Positions 11,165 through 22,540 are shown, counted from the first letter of the stretch. The stretch: DNA of 64,000 bases from Orobanche coerulescens (GCA_033398695.1 CM065801.1:101239170-101303169), one strand, 5' to 3'. A program made the numbers and translations. Notes: generated by a model from the letters alone, not told the origin.

Positions 11165-11893
11165 AGCAGGAGGTAGCGAGGTTTGTTGCTCGATGTATGA
11201 CATGTCAACGGGTGAAGATTGAACACCGCATGACGGCTGGAATCATGCAGCCCTTACCCATTTCGGAATGGAAATGGGAGAGCATATCAATGGATTTTGT
11301 CACCAAGTTACCAGTGACGGCGGGAGGAAAAGACACGATATGGGTCATTGTAGACCGATTGACGAAATCAGCACATTTCATTCCAATTCAGGAGACCACC
11401 AGAATAGAGCAGCTGGCCACCATCTTTATCTGGGAAATCGTGAGACTACAAGGCGTTCCCTCGGGAATCATATCAGATAGAGACACTAGGTACGTGTCCC
11501 GCTTCTGGAAGGCTGTCCACAAGGCTATGGGTACTCAGCTACATTTCAGCACGGCCTATCACTCTCAAACAGATGGACAGACAGAACGTACTATACAGAC
11601 CCTGGAGGATATATTAAGAGCATGTGTACACGATTGGGGTAAGGATTGGGCCAGACACCTTTGCTTGGCGGAATTTTCATACAACAACAGCTGGAATGCA
11701 AGCATAAGCAAGGCACCCTTCGAGGCCTTGTATGGTAAGAGGTGCAAGTCTCCCCTATATTGGGATGATGCATCCGTTGTCGTCGCTACCGAGTTGGATC
11801 TGATCCAGGAATCTATTAAGAAGATTTACATTGTTCAAAAACACATGTTGGCAGCTCAGAGCCGCCAAAAGTCATATGCTATGGACCGCCAGC
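11122..11893 (+). pseudogene. Chromo-1 integrase, interrupted by Chromo-2
   Basis: It starts in the zinc-binding domain ([15 protein letters not shown], then C-x2-C in ARCMTCQRVK). The catalytic core follows with its first Asp in ISMDFVTKLP, the IISDRDTRY block, and the HSQTDGQTERTIQTLED block with Glu. It breaks off at AQSRQKSYAMDRQL where Chromo-2 begins at 11894. The C-terminal part resumes near 17757 after loss of roughly 20 residues. Integrase would join cDNA to the chromosome in the nucleus. Confidence 0.9.
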
Positions 11894-12904
11894 TGTAATA
11901 TCTGTACCTTTCCATTTTTAGCAGTTTCCATTTTTGGTGTATGCCTATTTTTATCGACTCGCTTATAACCATTTGTAATAGCTTGTAATCGGGGTTGTGG
12001 GTGTATTCCATTCAATTATTGTTATCGTATAGGACTGAGTTATGTTAATCCTTTGTTTAGGAATGGTCGTTTTCCCTCCGGATCATTCGTAGTCGTTGTT
12101 CATTCTCGTTTCATCGAAGATGTCTCAAAGGCAAGTACTTTACATTTGTTTACATGTTCTAGTATTTGAATTATGGCTTTTTGTGGTTGTTCTGGATGGA
12201 TATGTATATGTTCACCTAGGGACGGTCCAATGGGGCCTCTAGGGATACGTATTTCCGTGTGTGTGCATATCACGAACTAGGGTTAACCACCCAGGGATGT
12301 CTGACGGGGCTCTGCGGGGTACAGTGGTCGTGAGTCTCGTACCAATGGTTAACTTTGAATTGTTTTGTTGTAGAAATGTATTCTGTGCTTGTGCACCGTG
12401 AATATTCCGGAATATAAATGATTTCTAAAATGACTTTTGGCGCATATTTTCATCTGATTAGAATGGTAGTTCAAATGGATTGTACTTGCACTAGCAGTTG
12501 TCGCTAACCCCTTAAATGGGGGAAATACTTTTGTATTTTAGGTACAGGTCATGGAAGCAAACAAGCATGCGAGCCGTACGAGGATGATGGGCAAGCGTGA
12601 TTCTGTTCAGTGGTTGTCCGTTGGTGTTTTGTTTCTGGAGTTTATTTATTATGTCATTTGCTTAACTACTCGAGTACTTCTTTCTTAAATTTATTAATAT
12701 TGTGTACCCGTTTTGGGAGTGGATTTAATGTCGAATTGTATTGTCAATTTCGGTCTTTTGTTTTGAATGTCGTGGATTGAGAAATTGTCTGTGTGTTAAT
12801 GATGCGTCTTTGTCGAATGTCATATTGGTACGTTAGCCTGGTGGATTCCAATGTGTGGGGTCCATGGCACTGTAATATGCCCTGATCGTCTTGGGGGTGT
12901 TACA
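11894..12904 (+). repeat. Chromo-2 5' LTR (1011 bp)
   Basis: It begins TGTAATATCTGTACC and ends CTTGGGGGTGTTACA, followed by the PBS. It contains CACTTGCACTAGCAG, a C4/G4 hairpin near 12508-12525 and TTTTAGGTACAGG near 12536, a layout shared with Chromo-3 and Chromo-4. It is probably shortened internally relative to its 3' partner. Confidence 0.85.
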
Positions 12905-12909
12905 GAATA

Positions 12910-12921
12910 TGGTATCAGAGC
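12910..12921 (+). other. Chromo-2 primer binding site
   Basis: TGGTATCAGAGC is an exact match to the initiator tRNA-Met complement core, five bases after the LTR end. Confidence 0.88.
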
Positions 12922-13051
12922 TTAGGTTTATGGATACCTATGCTGTCGGTTATTTGGGTCTAGTTGAGTGTCGGTTTAGAACATTATCACTGCTATGCCA
13001 TGATCTCAGCACGCCGGTGCTCGTAAGTTTTTCCTAACTTGACTCGTTACG

Positions 13052-13255
13052 TTGTTCTGTTCTATTCCCTTCTTGCTATTCAGTAAGCCGAGGGTTCATC
13101 ACTACATGTCTGGTCTCGGGTGTACAACTATGAAAGATTATCAGACCAAGGCAATGGTTTATGAGATGTCGTTTTCTGTGACAGAGACGACAAGCGAGGG
13201 AAAGAAACAGAAGACCTCTGGCCAGTTTTCGGGAGGCAAGTCTGGCGGGTATTAG
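13052..13255 (+). pseudogene. Chromo-2 gag remnant
   Basis: Only a short gag-like piece lies between the PBS leader and the zinc knuckles. Its basic, Gly/Ser-rich tail (KKQKTSGQFSGGKSGGY) is typical of the region just before the CCHC motifs. Most of the capsid domain is missing, so a gag deletion of several hundred bases is likely. A TAG follows and the frame resumes at 13310. Confidence 0.55.
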
Positions 13256-13309
13256 AAGGCTCAGTCTGGTTCGCGAGTCTTCGGGAGTCAGTCCCCGTCA
13301 TTTGGGCGA

Positions 13310-13888
13310 GTGAACGGTTCTAAGTATGCTCCTACTGTTTCCGTTTGTGATCCTACCTGCTTTAACTGTGGTCGTCCCGGACACATGATGAGTGAGTGTG
13401 ACAGGCCTCCGATTCAGTGTCTTGCTTGCGGTCGGATGGGACATCGTGCTATGTTTTGTACATATGCGGTTCGGGCACCAGTTACTCAGGTGTCAGCCCC
13501 AGCGGCGGGGGAACCGAGCGTGAATCAGGCACCAACAGATTATCATCCCCAGCAGAGTTTTAGCAGAGGTCGAGGACAACGGCCGCCTTCTAGAGAGGGA
13601 GATTCTAGTGCGAGGTCTGTTCCGTCCCATGTATATGAGATGAGACGAGCTGGAGAACCTGACGCGGCGGTGGCTACAGGTACCGTTCACATCCTTGACC
13701 ATCCTGTTTCCGTGTTATTCGATTCTGGTGCTACACATTCTTTCATATATCTGGATTGTGTGTGTCGTCTGCATGTTGATTGCCTTGTTGCGTGTGAACC
13801 ATTTTTTGTTAAACTGCCTAGTGGGGATAGCATCGTGGGGGATCGTGAGATTAGAGATTTTCCTGTGAGTATCGCGGGGAGGGATTGA
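13310..13888 (+). pseudogene. Chromo-2 zinc knuckles and protease
   Basis: It has two CCHC knuckles (CFNCGRPGHMMSEC, residues 17-30, and CLACGRMGHRAMFC, 37-50), an Arg/Ser/Pro-rich linker, and the aspartic protease with VLFDSGATHSF (DSGA at 138-141). A TGA at 13886-13888 replaces a codon in the protease C-terminus. Continuation is in other frames after 13889. Confidence 0.88.
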
Positions 13889-14012
13889 CCTTCTAATCTG
13901 ATTGCGGTAGATATTAAGGACGATGATTTGATTCTTGGTGAGGATTGGCTGGACTGTCATGGGGCGATCATGAATTATAGAACAAGAACTGTTTCGAACA
14001 AGAACTGTTTCG

Positions 14013-14669
14013 ATGTTAGCCTCTGACGGTACCGAGCATTCCTTTGTGGGGCGTAAGCGGAGCAGTCAGAGATTTCTGATCAGCGCTATGAAAGCGTTGA
14101 GACTTCTTCGAGGAGGTTGCACAGGTTATTGGTGTTATGCGTTGAGATCGGAAGAAGGGGGAGTCGAGCTCTCTTATATTCCGGTAGTGTGTGAGTATCC
14201 TGACGTCTTTCCAGACGAGTTGTCGGGTTTGCCACCAGACCGAGAGGTTGAGTTTACTGTTGATTTAGAGCCGGGTGCAGCACCGATTTCTAAGACGCCA
14301 TACCGTATGGCGCCTATCGAGACGCTCATAGAAATGGGGTATATTCGACTGAGCGCTTCGCCTTGGGGCGCACCGGTCTTGTTTGTAAAGAAGAAGGATG
14401 GGTCACTTCATCTGTGTATCGACTATCGAGAGTTGAACAAAGTGACTATAAAAAACAAGTATCCGCTCCCGAGGATTGATGACTTGTTTGACCAACTGCA
14501 AGGGGAAACCGTGTTTTCGAAGATTGATTTGAGATCGGGGTATTATCAGCTCCGAGTGATGGATTCTGACATTCCAAAGACGGCCTTTCGGACGAGATAT
14601 GGTCATTACGAGTTTGTGGTTATGCCTTTTGGGCTAACTTATGCACCAGCCGTGTTCATGAGCTTATGA
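14013..14669 (+). pseudogene. Chromo-2 end of protease and N-terminal RT
   Basis: It contains the [17 protein letters not shown] linker, then RT blocks [51 protein letters not shown] and [17 protein letters not shown]. The usual stretch between APYRMAP and MGYIR is shortened, so about 15 residues are missing. The frame ends by frameshift in the APAVFM segment near 14660. Confidence 0.88.
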
Positions 14670-15094
14670 ACAGAGTCTTTATCGAATACCTCGATAAGTG
14701 TGTAGTTGTCTTTATTGACGATATCTTGATTTACTCGAGGAGTGAGGAGGAACATGCACACCATTTGCATATCGTGTTGGGAATCTTGAGAACTCAACAT
14801 CTTTTTGCGAAGTTCTCAAAGTGTGAGTTTTGATTAGAGGTTATGTTTCTCGGTCACGTGATCTCGGCCGAGGGTGTTCGTGTGGACCCACATAAGATAG
14901 AGGCAGTACTGGATTGGGCACCGCCCAAAAACATCAAGGAGGTCCATAGTTTTCTGGGTTTGGCTGGGTAATATTCTAGATTTGTCGGGGGGTTCTCTAA
15001 GCTCGCTCGACCGCTGACTCAGTTGTTGCAAAAGTAGGAGAAGTTTGTGTGGACCGATGAGAGACAGCAGAGTTTCGAGGAGTTGAAGAAGTAG
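14667..15094 (+). pseudogene. Chromo-2 central and C-terminal RT, several stops
   Basis: In a shifted frame the RT palm continues with [15 protein letters not shown]; catalytic FIDD is at 14711-14722. The [11 protein letters not shown] and [12 protein letters not shown] blocks follow. In-frame stops replace codons in KCEF-LEV (near 14832), GLAG-YSRF (near 14969), LLQK-EKF (near 15035) and ELKK-LTT (near 15092). All four read TGA, TAA or TAG where a sense codon is expected, so decay is by point mutation. Confidence 0.85.
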
Positions 15095-15655
15095 TTGACG
15101 ACCGCCCCCGTTTTGGCTTTACCGAGTGGTAATGAGGGTTTCTCAGTTTTCAGTGATGCTTCGGGCCGAGGGCTCGGATGTGTACTCATGCAGCACGGGA
15201 GGACGATTTCCTATGCTTCCCGTCAGTTGAAACTGTACAAGTTGAATTACCCTACCCACGATCTTGAGTTGGCCGTAGTTGTGTTCGCGTTGAAGATCTG
15301 GCGTCACTACTTGTATGGCTCGTCGTGTCATATTTTCACCGATCACAAGAGCCTGAACTACATTTTCACGCAGAAAGAGCTAAATATGAGACAGAGGAGA
15401 TGGTTAGAGTTGATTAAGGATTACGACCTAGAGATCCTTGTCGTGGCAGATGCCTTGAGCTGGAAATCGGTATCGCTTCGGGTGCTTGAGTTACTTACGG
15501 CCCAGTCGGGACTTCAACGAGAGTTAATGAGGTTGAGCGTTGAGATTGTACTACTAGGGAGTTCCGGGCAGTTGCGTACTCTTGAGATCTCATCGTCTCT
15601 AGTCGACGACATTAAATCGGGACAGTTGGAAGATCCAATGTTTATTCAGCTTTGA
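15095..15655 (+). pseudogene. Chromo-2 RNase H
   Basis: RNase H landmarks are [47 protein letters not shown] and [14 protein letters not shown]. About eight residues normally found as YHPGKAN before VADALS are missing (ILVVADALS), a small in-frame deletion. The segment ends in the linker toward integrase. Confidence 0.88.
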
Positions 15656-15661
15656 GAGAAT

Positions 15662-16947
15662 GTGGGGAAGGGGAAAGACCCAGGAATCGTGATACATGAT
15701 GATGGTGTGTTGAGATTCCGAGGTCGGCTTTGTGTTCCAAACGACTTGGAATTGAGGCAGAGTATTATGCGAGAGGCTCACGTGTCACCTTACTCAGTCC
15801 ATCTGGGCTCGAGTAAAATGTATAAAGATTTGAGGAAGAATTTCTGGTGGAATGACATGAAGAATAAGGTAGTTCTATTTGTGGCTAAGTGTTTTACTTG
15901 TCAACAAGTCAAAATCGAGCATCAGTGGCCTGCCGGATTGTTGAAACCACTCCCCATTCCGTAATGGAAATGGGAAGATATCTCGATGGATTTTGTCACA
16001 AATTTGCCGAGGATGAAGATCGGAATGAATATGGTGTGGATGATCGCGCAGATAGTGAGACTTCATGGTACGCCGAAGTCTATTATTTCGGATAGAGATG
16101 GCCGGTTTGTATCGCATTTCTGGCAGGCGGTACATAAGGCATTCGGGACATGGTTGTGTTTGAGTACATCCTTCCATCCTCAGACTGACGGGCAGTCCGA
16201 GCGTACCATTCAGACATTCAACGATATGTTACGCGCGTGTGCGTTAGACTGGAGTAGTGACTGGGAGGAGCACCTGGATTTGATCGAGTTTACTTATAAT
16301 CATAGTTGGCACGCATCGATTAAGATGGTACCATATGAGGAACTTTATGGCCGATGTTGCCGATCACTGATATGTTGGGATGAGCCGTCTGATCTAGTTG
16401 GCACCGAGCCGGATCTTGTGTTAGAGACGAGGGAGAAAGTTGAATTGATTAGAAAGATAATGTTGGCAGCTCAGAGTCGACAAAAGTCTTATGCGGATGT
16501 TAGGAGTGAACCTTTGTAGTTTGAGGTGGGAGATCATGTTCTGTTGAGAGTGTCTCCGTCGAAGGGAGTTTTCCGTTTTGGGAAAAAGGGGAAGCCCAAC
16601 CTGAGGTATATTGGACCTTTCGAGATATTGGAGAAAGTTGGCGAGTTGGCATACCGTTTGGCGTTGCCTCCATCATTGAGTCATGCGCATAGTGTATTTC
16701 ACGTCTCTTAGCTGAGGAAGTATGTTCCAGACCCATCCCATGTTATCGATTTTGAGGACGTGCAGATCGAGAAGGACGTCACGTTCGAGGAGAGGCCCAT
16801 TAAAATTTTGGAGCGTTGAGACAAACAATTAAGGCAGAAAACCATCCCTTTGGTTAAAGTGCAATGGTCGAGGCATGGAGTAGCAGAAGCAACGTGGGAG
16901 TTAGAGGAGGATAGTCGTTCGAGGCACCCCGAGCTTTTTGATTCTTA
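15662..16947 (+). pseudogene. Chromo-2 integrase with chromodomain-like tail
   Basis: The zinc-binding region ([20 protein letters not shown] and CFTCQQVKIEH) is followed by a stop at 15962-15964. The core (ISMDFVTNLP, IISDRDGRFVSHF, HPQTDGQSERTIQTFND) follows. Between MVWMI and AQIVRLHG about 40 residues of the core are deleted. Another TAG at 16517-16519 precedes GDHVLLRVSPSKGVFRFGKK. The tail ends in PLVKVQWSRHGVAEATWELE, the pattern of chromovirus C-terminal domains, then TAA at 16946-16948. Clearly non-functional. Confidence 0.88.
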
Positions 16948-16969
16948 AGTTTCGGGACGAAACTTCTTT

Positions 16970-16983
16970 TTAGAGGGGAAGAA
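16970..16983 (+). other. Chromo-2 polypurine tract
   Basis: TAGAGGGGAAGAA follows a TTTCGGGACGAAACTTC motif and lies right before the 3' LTR, as in related elements. Confidence 0.7.
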
Positions 16984-17757
16984 TATAATATGCGTACCTT
17001 TCCATTTTTAGTAGTTTCCATTTTTGGGGTATGTCTATTTTTATCGACTCGTTTGTAACCGTTTTGACATTTTGAATCTACTTTATTCTTGGAGTTTTTC
17101 CATTTGGACGAGTTTCGGAGATGTTTTCACATAATTCCATTCTATGTTATGTTTTGCCGTATGTACATTCGATTCTCGTTAAACTCGTTCGTTTTCATTG
17201 TTTCTTTGTTTACATAAGTTCGTATGGTTGAGTTGTTTATGTTGTGAGTTTCTGTTAGTCAATCCGACGTCGTATCGTGATTTTCGAATGTTTGGGCCGT
17301 TTTGTAATTTCCTTAAACTTAAGGAAAATTATTTTTGTCGTCGAATTTCGAATCTTCAGGAAATCGAAATTGTGTTTCGTTTTAACGCTTAGATTCATCA
17401 TCGAGAATACTTCGTAACCATATTTTTGGTTCAATAGCAGGTCCGAGTTTCGGAGTCGTCCGGGACAGTTCGGACAGTAGCTTCTCAAATTGCTGTCCAG
17501 TATGGTGTTATGACCGTAACACCCCATTCATTACGGCCGTAATGTTGGCCTATCTGACCATAAGCTAGCCCTATTACGGCCAGTAATGTGACTGCTTTGT
17601 TTTAAAGCAGCAGACGCAGTCAGAACCTCATTTCACTTCCTTCTTTCGTTTTTCCTCGTCGGGCGATCAGAGAACCTCCAGGGTGATTTATTCCACTTCT
17701 CATCCGTTTATTCTTCATCCTTCATCACCATGAGATCGTAAGAGCATAACATCATCA
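16984..17757 (+). repeat. Chromo-2 3' LTR, truncated
   Basis: It opens TATAATATGCGTACC, where the 5' LTR has TGTAATATCTGTACC. The match extends about 85 bases (CCATTTTTAGTAGTTTCC, TTTTTATCGACTCG). Beyond that the two LTRs no longer align by eye. The 3' copy instead has TATCGTGATTTTCGAATGTTTGGGCCGTTTTGTAA, which resembles the Chromo-3 LTR. CATTACGGCCGTAATG palindromes occur near 17529. The true LTR end is missing. Confidence 0.65.
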
Positions 17758-18143
17758 AAGTATCACCGATGCGGGGTGTTCGACGCTTCGGCCAGAAAGG
17801 CAAATTGGTCCCGAGATTTATTGGCCCATTCGAAATACTGGACCGAGTTGGTAAACTCGCTTATCCAATAGTGTTGCCACCATCATTGGACGGAGTGCAT
17901 AACATCTTCCACGTTTCCCAGCTGAGGAAGTACGTGTACGACCCAAGCCACAAGATTAATTTCGAGGAGGTAGAGATTTTTAATGATGATACCTTTAAAG
18001 AAGTCCTAACCGCGATTTTGGATCGACGCGTAAAGACACTAAGAAATAAGGCCATACCTCTTGTAAAAGTTCAATGGTCGCACCATGAAATGGAAGAAGC
18101 AACTTGGGAGACCGAGACGAGCATGAGGGAGTCATTTTCTTAG
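17757..18143 (+). pseudogene. Chromo-1 integrase C-terminus and chromodomain-like tail
   Basis: The Chromo-1 reading resumes with VSPMRGVRRFGQKGKLVP, FIGPFEILDRVGKLAY, the HNIFHVSQLRKYV block, and ends with PLVKVQWSHHEMEEATWETE and a stop at 18141-18143. It is co-linear with the Chromo-2 tail, so the domain order is secure. It is separated from the rest of the integrase by Chromo-2. The segment just before VSP (roughly 20 residues) is lost. Confidence 0.88.
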
Positions 18144-18160
18144 TTTCGGGACGAAACTAT

Positions 18161-18176
18161 TTTTAAGGGGGTGGTA
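18161..18176 (+). other. Chromo-1 polypurine tract
   Basis: TTTTAAGGGGGTGGTA after GGGACGAAACT, directly abutting the 3' LTR. Confidence 0.75.
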
Positions 18177-20475
18177 TGTAATCCCACAAGTATTACATGC
18201 TGTTTCACGTTGAGTGATCATTTATATTTCTACTGTTTAATAAATAAATGTACTCCGTCGCGATAAACGTATTTTTGAATGATATGTCCGTATTGTATTA
18301 TCATGAATATAGCTTGTCCGCACCTGTTATTCTTGTAATGTGATTGTGTGATGATTGATGATTTGTCGGTGACATACCTTGATGTCGTTGGGCAATTATC
18401 GGTGCGAATATTACGGTGGCCAACGTCTTGTTCCCTGAGAAATTACTCGACGAGATTGAGAGGGAGTTGCGTTATAAGGAATTAATGTGATAATAACTTA
18501 GTGAACAAACTGAATCTTACATACGTTATCCGCTAAGTATTACGTACGCTAAGTGTGTGACATTACGTACGCTAAAGATTATACCTTACGTACCTAATGC
18601 GGTCTTCGGTCTTCGATAGTGAATCTTCATCGGATGGTACGCATTGTCAGACCAACTTTCGGCATGATAGTGATAGGTAAGTCAACGGGTGCTACGTACG
18701 TTATCCGACTTTCGTTACGTACGTAACGATGTCTATGATTTAGTCCAGTTGGTTCTGAGTTTTCCTTACGTACGTTAAGCTTTATATATAACATACGTAA
18801 CAGGGCTTGCGTACGTAAAGCTTCAGGCCTAACATACGTAAAGCCATTCTGAATTTATAAAAGGACACCCTCCCTTTCATTTCTTCCGACCCAAAAATCA
18901 CCCCTTGCTCTTGTATACTATCCTCCACCTCCCCTAAATTGATTTTATCTTCCCTAATCAAGTGTTATCCTATTGGAGTGGGTTGATCAAGCTCCGGAGA
19001 AGGTTTTGAAGGTGCTACCCTCTCGTTCTTCGTCGCCCTTCATCGTTCTTCATCATCTCTTGTCAATTAAGGTAAGTTTATCGAATCTTGAACTCATTTC
19101 AGTGTTGTTATATGAGTCATACTAAATTTCGGATGCCTTGGGTAGTTTAGAACTTTCAATAATGATCGGACCAGTGAAAAACTATCACAATTGTTAATCG
19201 ATGCCTATCAAGCTAGTAATTGGAATGGATGATGGTAGTACTCGTAGTTGGATGGAAAACTCATAATCGAATTTGTTAATCATCAACACCTTAGAATCAT
19301 CTTGTTGATGATTGCAATTATAATCCTATTACCATATTGTGAAACCTGTTGATAATTCCTTGATGAACTAACTAACGATTATCAAATCGGATAGGTATTC
19401 GAACATGTTAGGATTTCGGAGAATTACTGCTTAATCGTTTTATTCTAGAAATTCAAACGGAAGTTAGTGATGTAATTATGGTGGCCATTAGCCATAACCA
19501 CAACGTAGGAATGTTGTATTAGAACATTGATCAACGAGATGATAAATTGTAAAATGGCAAACCGAGGAATTTAGTAATATGTATTGTGGTAAAAAACAGA
19601 AAATTTCGATCTCGGCGACATGAACAACCAGGTTTATAATCCTAACGGGACGGGGGGGAATTGTCGTTAATCATCATTGTTACCATTAGGTGTTAATCGA
19701 CGAACATGTAATAGGTTGAGCTTTCGAGTGTGGTCGTTCGAGCCGTTGTGTTACCAAGGGAGTAACTCTCGTTGGATTTGAGGCAAGTGAATCTTGCTCG
19801 GACCTTACATCTTGAAATTTCATAATATTGCATGTGTTACTATATGTGGAATGGTGCTCGTCTTATTTATCTTGTCCGGAGTATTCCTGAGTCGATATAT
19901 TTCCGTGACCCTTGGTTGTGGCCTTGGGAGTTTATATGTTGATATATCTTGCGGAACTGTGTTGCAGGATAAAACCTGAATGGTACCCACGTTCGGAGTA
20001 TTCTTGTGTAGATACATCCATGACCCTTGGTTGCGACCTTGGGAGTTTATGTGCTGATAAAAGAAACAATGTTAAATATTCGGTAATAACTTTGTTCTCT
20101 GAATTTATCTGATTCTATCGATGAAATTAGTTCGATTTGTCTGACCTAGGTTGACTAACACGATACGTCATGTCAAGCAAATTTGTTGAATATGTTCAGG
20201 ACATTCCCGAATGTTCTGGTCAGGCTTGAGCAGTTTTGGGGAGAAGGCCTGTTAATTTCTTAAACTAAATTTGAATAATCCACGTTGTGTCATAACAGTA
20301 TGAACGGACATTATTCCCTTTTGTATTTCGGTTTGTACAAATGCTTTCATTAGAATATTTCCGCAAACTACTTGTTGAATAAATTATTTTTAAACCCCCT
20401 TTTAAAACTCGCCTTGTGGGTCCCACATGGGATTCACGGCACTGTGGCGTCCCAATTTATTTTGGGGGCGTTACA
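18177..20475 (+). repeat. Chromo-1 3' LTR (2299 bp)
   Basis: It is the partner of 5195-7490, with the same palindrome array (about 18516-18842), TATAAAAG at 18856-18863 and tandem repeat. It ends GGGGGCGTTACA and is followed by TGATC, the right target duplication (20476-20480). The candidate splice acceptor CAG of the 5' LTR is CAT here. Confidence 0.92.
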
Positions 20476-20777
20476 TGATCGTCGTTCCATTCATTTCTCT
20501 GGCACGTGGCAAGTAGAGACGCGGTCCTTTCGGCGTTCGATCATCCAAGAGCTTGGAGCAAATTGGATCGTAGGGAATTCAACTAAAGCTTGGGGAATTG
20601 CTCAAGAGAAGGAATCCATTTAATCAACGGACTACAAGGGTAAGTTTCTTGTGTCTCTTGTGTTTCGTTTAATATTCGATATATGTAGCTCGATCGATCT
20701 TCGTACGGATTCGGATCGAATTAATTTTTGTTTTACCACTTCTGATGGGCCTTCGAGTTAGGCACTGAATCCCAACA
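20476..20777 (+). repeat. Copia-A 5' LTR, second part
   Basis: It continues the LTR interrupted at 5194 and matches the 3' LTR end at about 55776-56077. It ends CCCAACA and is followed by the PBS. The AAGGGTAAGTTTC sequence near 20637 is a good splice-donor-like site just before the LTR end. Confidence 0.9.
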
Positions 20778-20778
20778 G

Positions 20779-20790
20779 TGGTATCGGAGC
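20779..20790 (+). other. Copia-A primer binding site
   Basis: TGGTATCGGAGC immediately follows the LTR and matches the initiator tRNA-Met complement with one difference. Confidence 0.88.
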
Positions 20791-22540
20791 GTAGGTATTG
20801 CGATCATATATACGAATATTGGCATTTCGAATGCTTGATTAGATGGTGAATGATTTGGAATCATTTATAGTCATAATCGTGGTGTATGTTTTTCGTTCGT
20901 AATAGTTATATTTTTCGTAAGTTTATGTCTAAATATAAATCTTTAATTTCTGGGAAATATGATTTATATTGAAGATATGAAAGTCGGAAAATATTGATAT
21001 TGGATATCCAGTCGAAAATCGAGCTCCGAATCGTCGTCGGATGACTTTTCGGACAATGGGCAGGAAGCTGCCGGGCTGACCCGACCGTGTCAGGCGACAC
21101 AGGCCATGCCAGCTGGCCAGTCTCGGCAGACTGTCAGGACGACCCGACCGTGTCAGGCAACACGGGCCTTGTCTGGCCGGCAGACTGTCGGGACTACCCG
21201 ACCGTGTCATTTGACACGGCCGTGTCTGGCAGGATAGTCTAGGACACTGCCGGCACGACCCGACCTTGCCATTCGGCACGGGCCATGTGTGGCCGGCGGA
21301 CTGCTGGAAGTATCTCGGCTGTGGCAGGCCATTTTCGCCCTGGCTCGATTTTTTCTTGTATTCTTGAAAATTAATCTCCCGCATGTTAAATTGGATTTAA
21401 TATGATTAAAATGATTTATGGTATTTCATTTTATAAGGGAAAATTGATTTATTGGAATACTTGTGATCGACCAAATTATTTTGAACGTTTTTATATTATC
21501 GATTGTGCGAATCGATCAGATCGGTTCGTATTGTTGATTGGATCAATGTATCTCTACGCTTTCCATTTATATAGTATTTATTGGTTGAATGCTTTTGAAT
21601 GGGGATGTGGATCGTGGACTTAGTTTTGAATCGTTCGTTTTATTCGATTGGGTTTGTAAAGGCCATTTTGACCCTATTTAATACTAGAAATATTTGTATC
21701 TAGGATGCAATTTTCAATGTAAAATTTATATATAATGACGAAGACTTGAGGAAGATCCGTTTCGAGAAGATGAAGACTCAAGACGAAGACTTGTAATTAG
21801 ATTACGGAGTTTTTGTTTTTCTAGGAACAGTCCATGAACCACATGTTGGTAGCAACTAGGTTGTGAATGGTTGTTCATATTGTATGAATGCTACAAACGC
21901 GCTTAAATGAATTAATGTGCAAAGTGTAACATTAATCGCGATAATTCTCCTACAACAAATTATTAAGTTTATAAGGTTTCAAGGTTTTTCTTCCTTCTAT
22001 CGAGCTTTCGGGAAATTGAAATCCAAACCGGATGTGCTATGCTTCCGAGTTATTGGGGTAGTCGTTCGGGGAGGATGGATAAATTACCGGGAGCGCATTG
22101 GATGCCTTCGGTTGGAGCAAATTTTATCCCTAGAAACCTGATAGGTTGCCGGATAAGATTCAATTGAGAAACTGATTTGCATCGATGGTATAAACTTAAC
22201 TTGTTCACGAACCATAGAAACCGTATAGGTTAAGGGGAGTGAACAAGGAGAAAAATAATATCGAATCATCCATTAGATGGGTTGGTGTTGGACACCCCTT
22301 TATGAAAATTAATAGAGTAGAAACATGTTCGGTTGCCCTCTATTAAGATTTATAAAGAACTCGATCACCACTATAAGTAGAGCGACGATACTTCCGGATT
22401 TCACATGGGAGTGTGTTATTCCGATAAAAATAGTGGGAGCTGGGTAACAAGAATAGAAAAGACCTTAATTCCATACTCAGAACATAATATAACAAGTCAC
22501 TAATTAATCTGTTATACTTAATGCAGACATAACTCTCAAT
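20791..22540 (+). other. Copia-A 5' leader, non-coding
   Basis: This is 1.75 kb between the PBS and the gag ATG with no supported gene. It holds the GC-rich repeat at 21070-21340 and, at 21374, the point from which the second copy (57346 onward) is colinear. Short ORFs here recur in copy 2 but show no domain. Confidence 0.7.
21070..21340. repeat. GC-rich imperfect tandem repeat, four units
   Basis: Units carry ACCCGACCGTGTCA or a close variant near 21078, 21141, 21195 and 21257, spaced about 55-63 bases. Each has GACACGG-type partners that could fold into hairpins. It contrasts sharply with the A+T-rich leader around it and ends just upstream of the duplication breakpoint. Confidence 0.75.

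Larger units (their letters stand above)
11894..17757 (+). mobile_element. Chromo-2, chromovirus inserted in the Chromo-1 integrase
   Basis: 5' LTR at 11894-12904, PBS at 12910, shortened gag, zinc knuckles, protease, RT, RNase H, integrase, chromodomain-like tail, PPT and a 3' LTR starting at 16984. The left edge is a clean TG terminus. The right edge is not: no GTTACA-type end is seen before the Chromo-1 integrase frame resumes around 17757, and some Chromo-1 codons are missing there. The 3' end has therefore been truncated together with a little of the host element. Both LTRs share only about 80-90 bases recognisably by eye. Inactive. Confidence 0.82.
5195..20475 (+). mobile_element. Chromo-1, Tekay/Del-like chromovirus inside the Copia-A 5' LTR
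   Basis: It has LTRs of 2296 and 2299 bp starting TGTAAT and ending GGGGGCGTTACA. It has a tRNA-Met PBS at 7496, gag with two CCHC knuckles, protease, RT, RNase H and integrase in gypsy order, and a chromodomain-like C-terminus after the integrase. A PPT follows at 18161. Flanks are TTATC on the left and TGATC on the right; the empty site in the other Copia-A LTR reads TGATC, so one duplication copy has a point change. The GGGACGAAAC motif before the PPT is typical of this clade. The element is inactive: stops, frameshifts, and Chromo-2 inserted in the integrase. Confidence 0.9.

Noticed and set aside
9518..11893. Endogenous pararetrovirus (caulimovirid) as the source of the RT
   Set aside because: An integrase core, LTRs and target duplication are present, and gene order and protease match chromoviruses; caulimovirids lack integrase and LTRs.
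21070..21340. CRISPR-like array because of regular repeats and spacers
   Set aside because: Units are imperfect, the spacing is irregular and spacers resemble each other; it is an imperfect tandem repeat in a plant retrotransposon leader.
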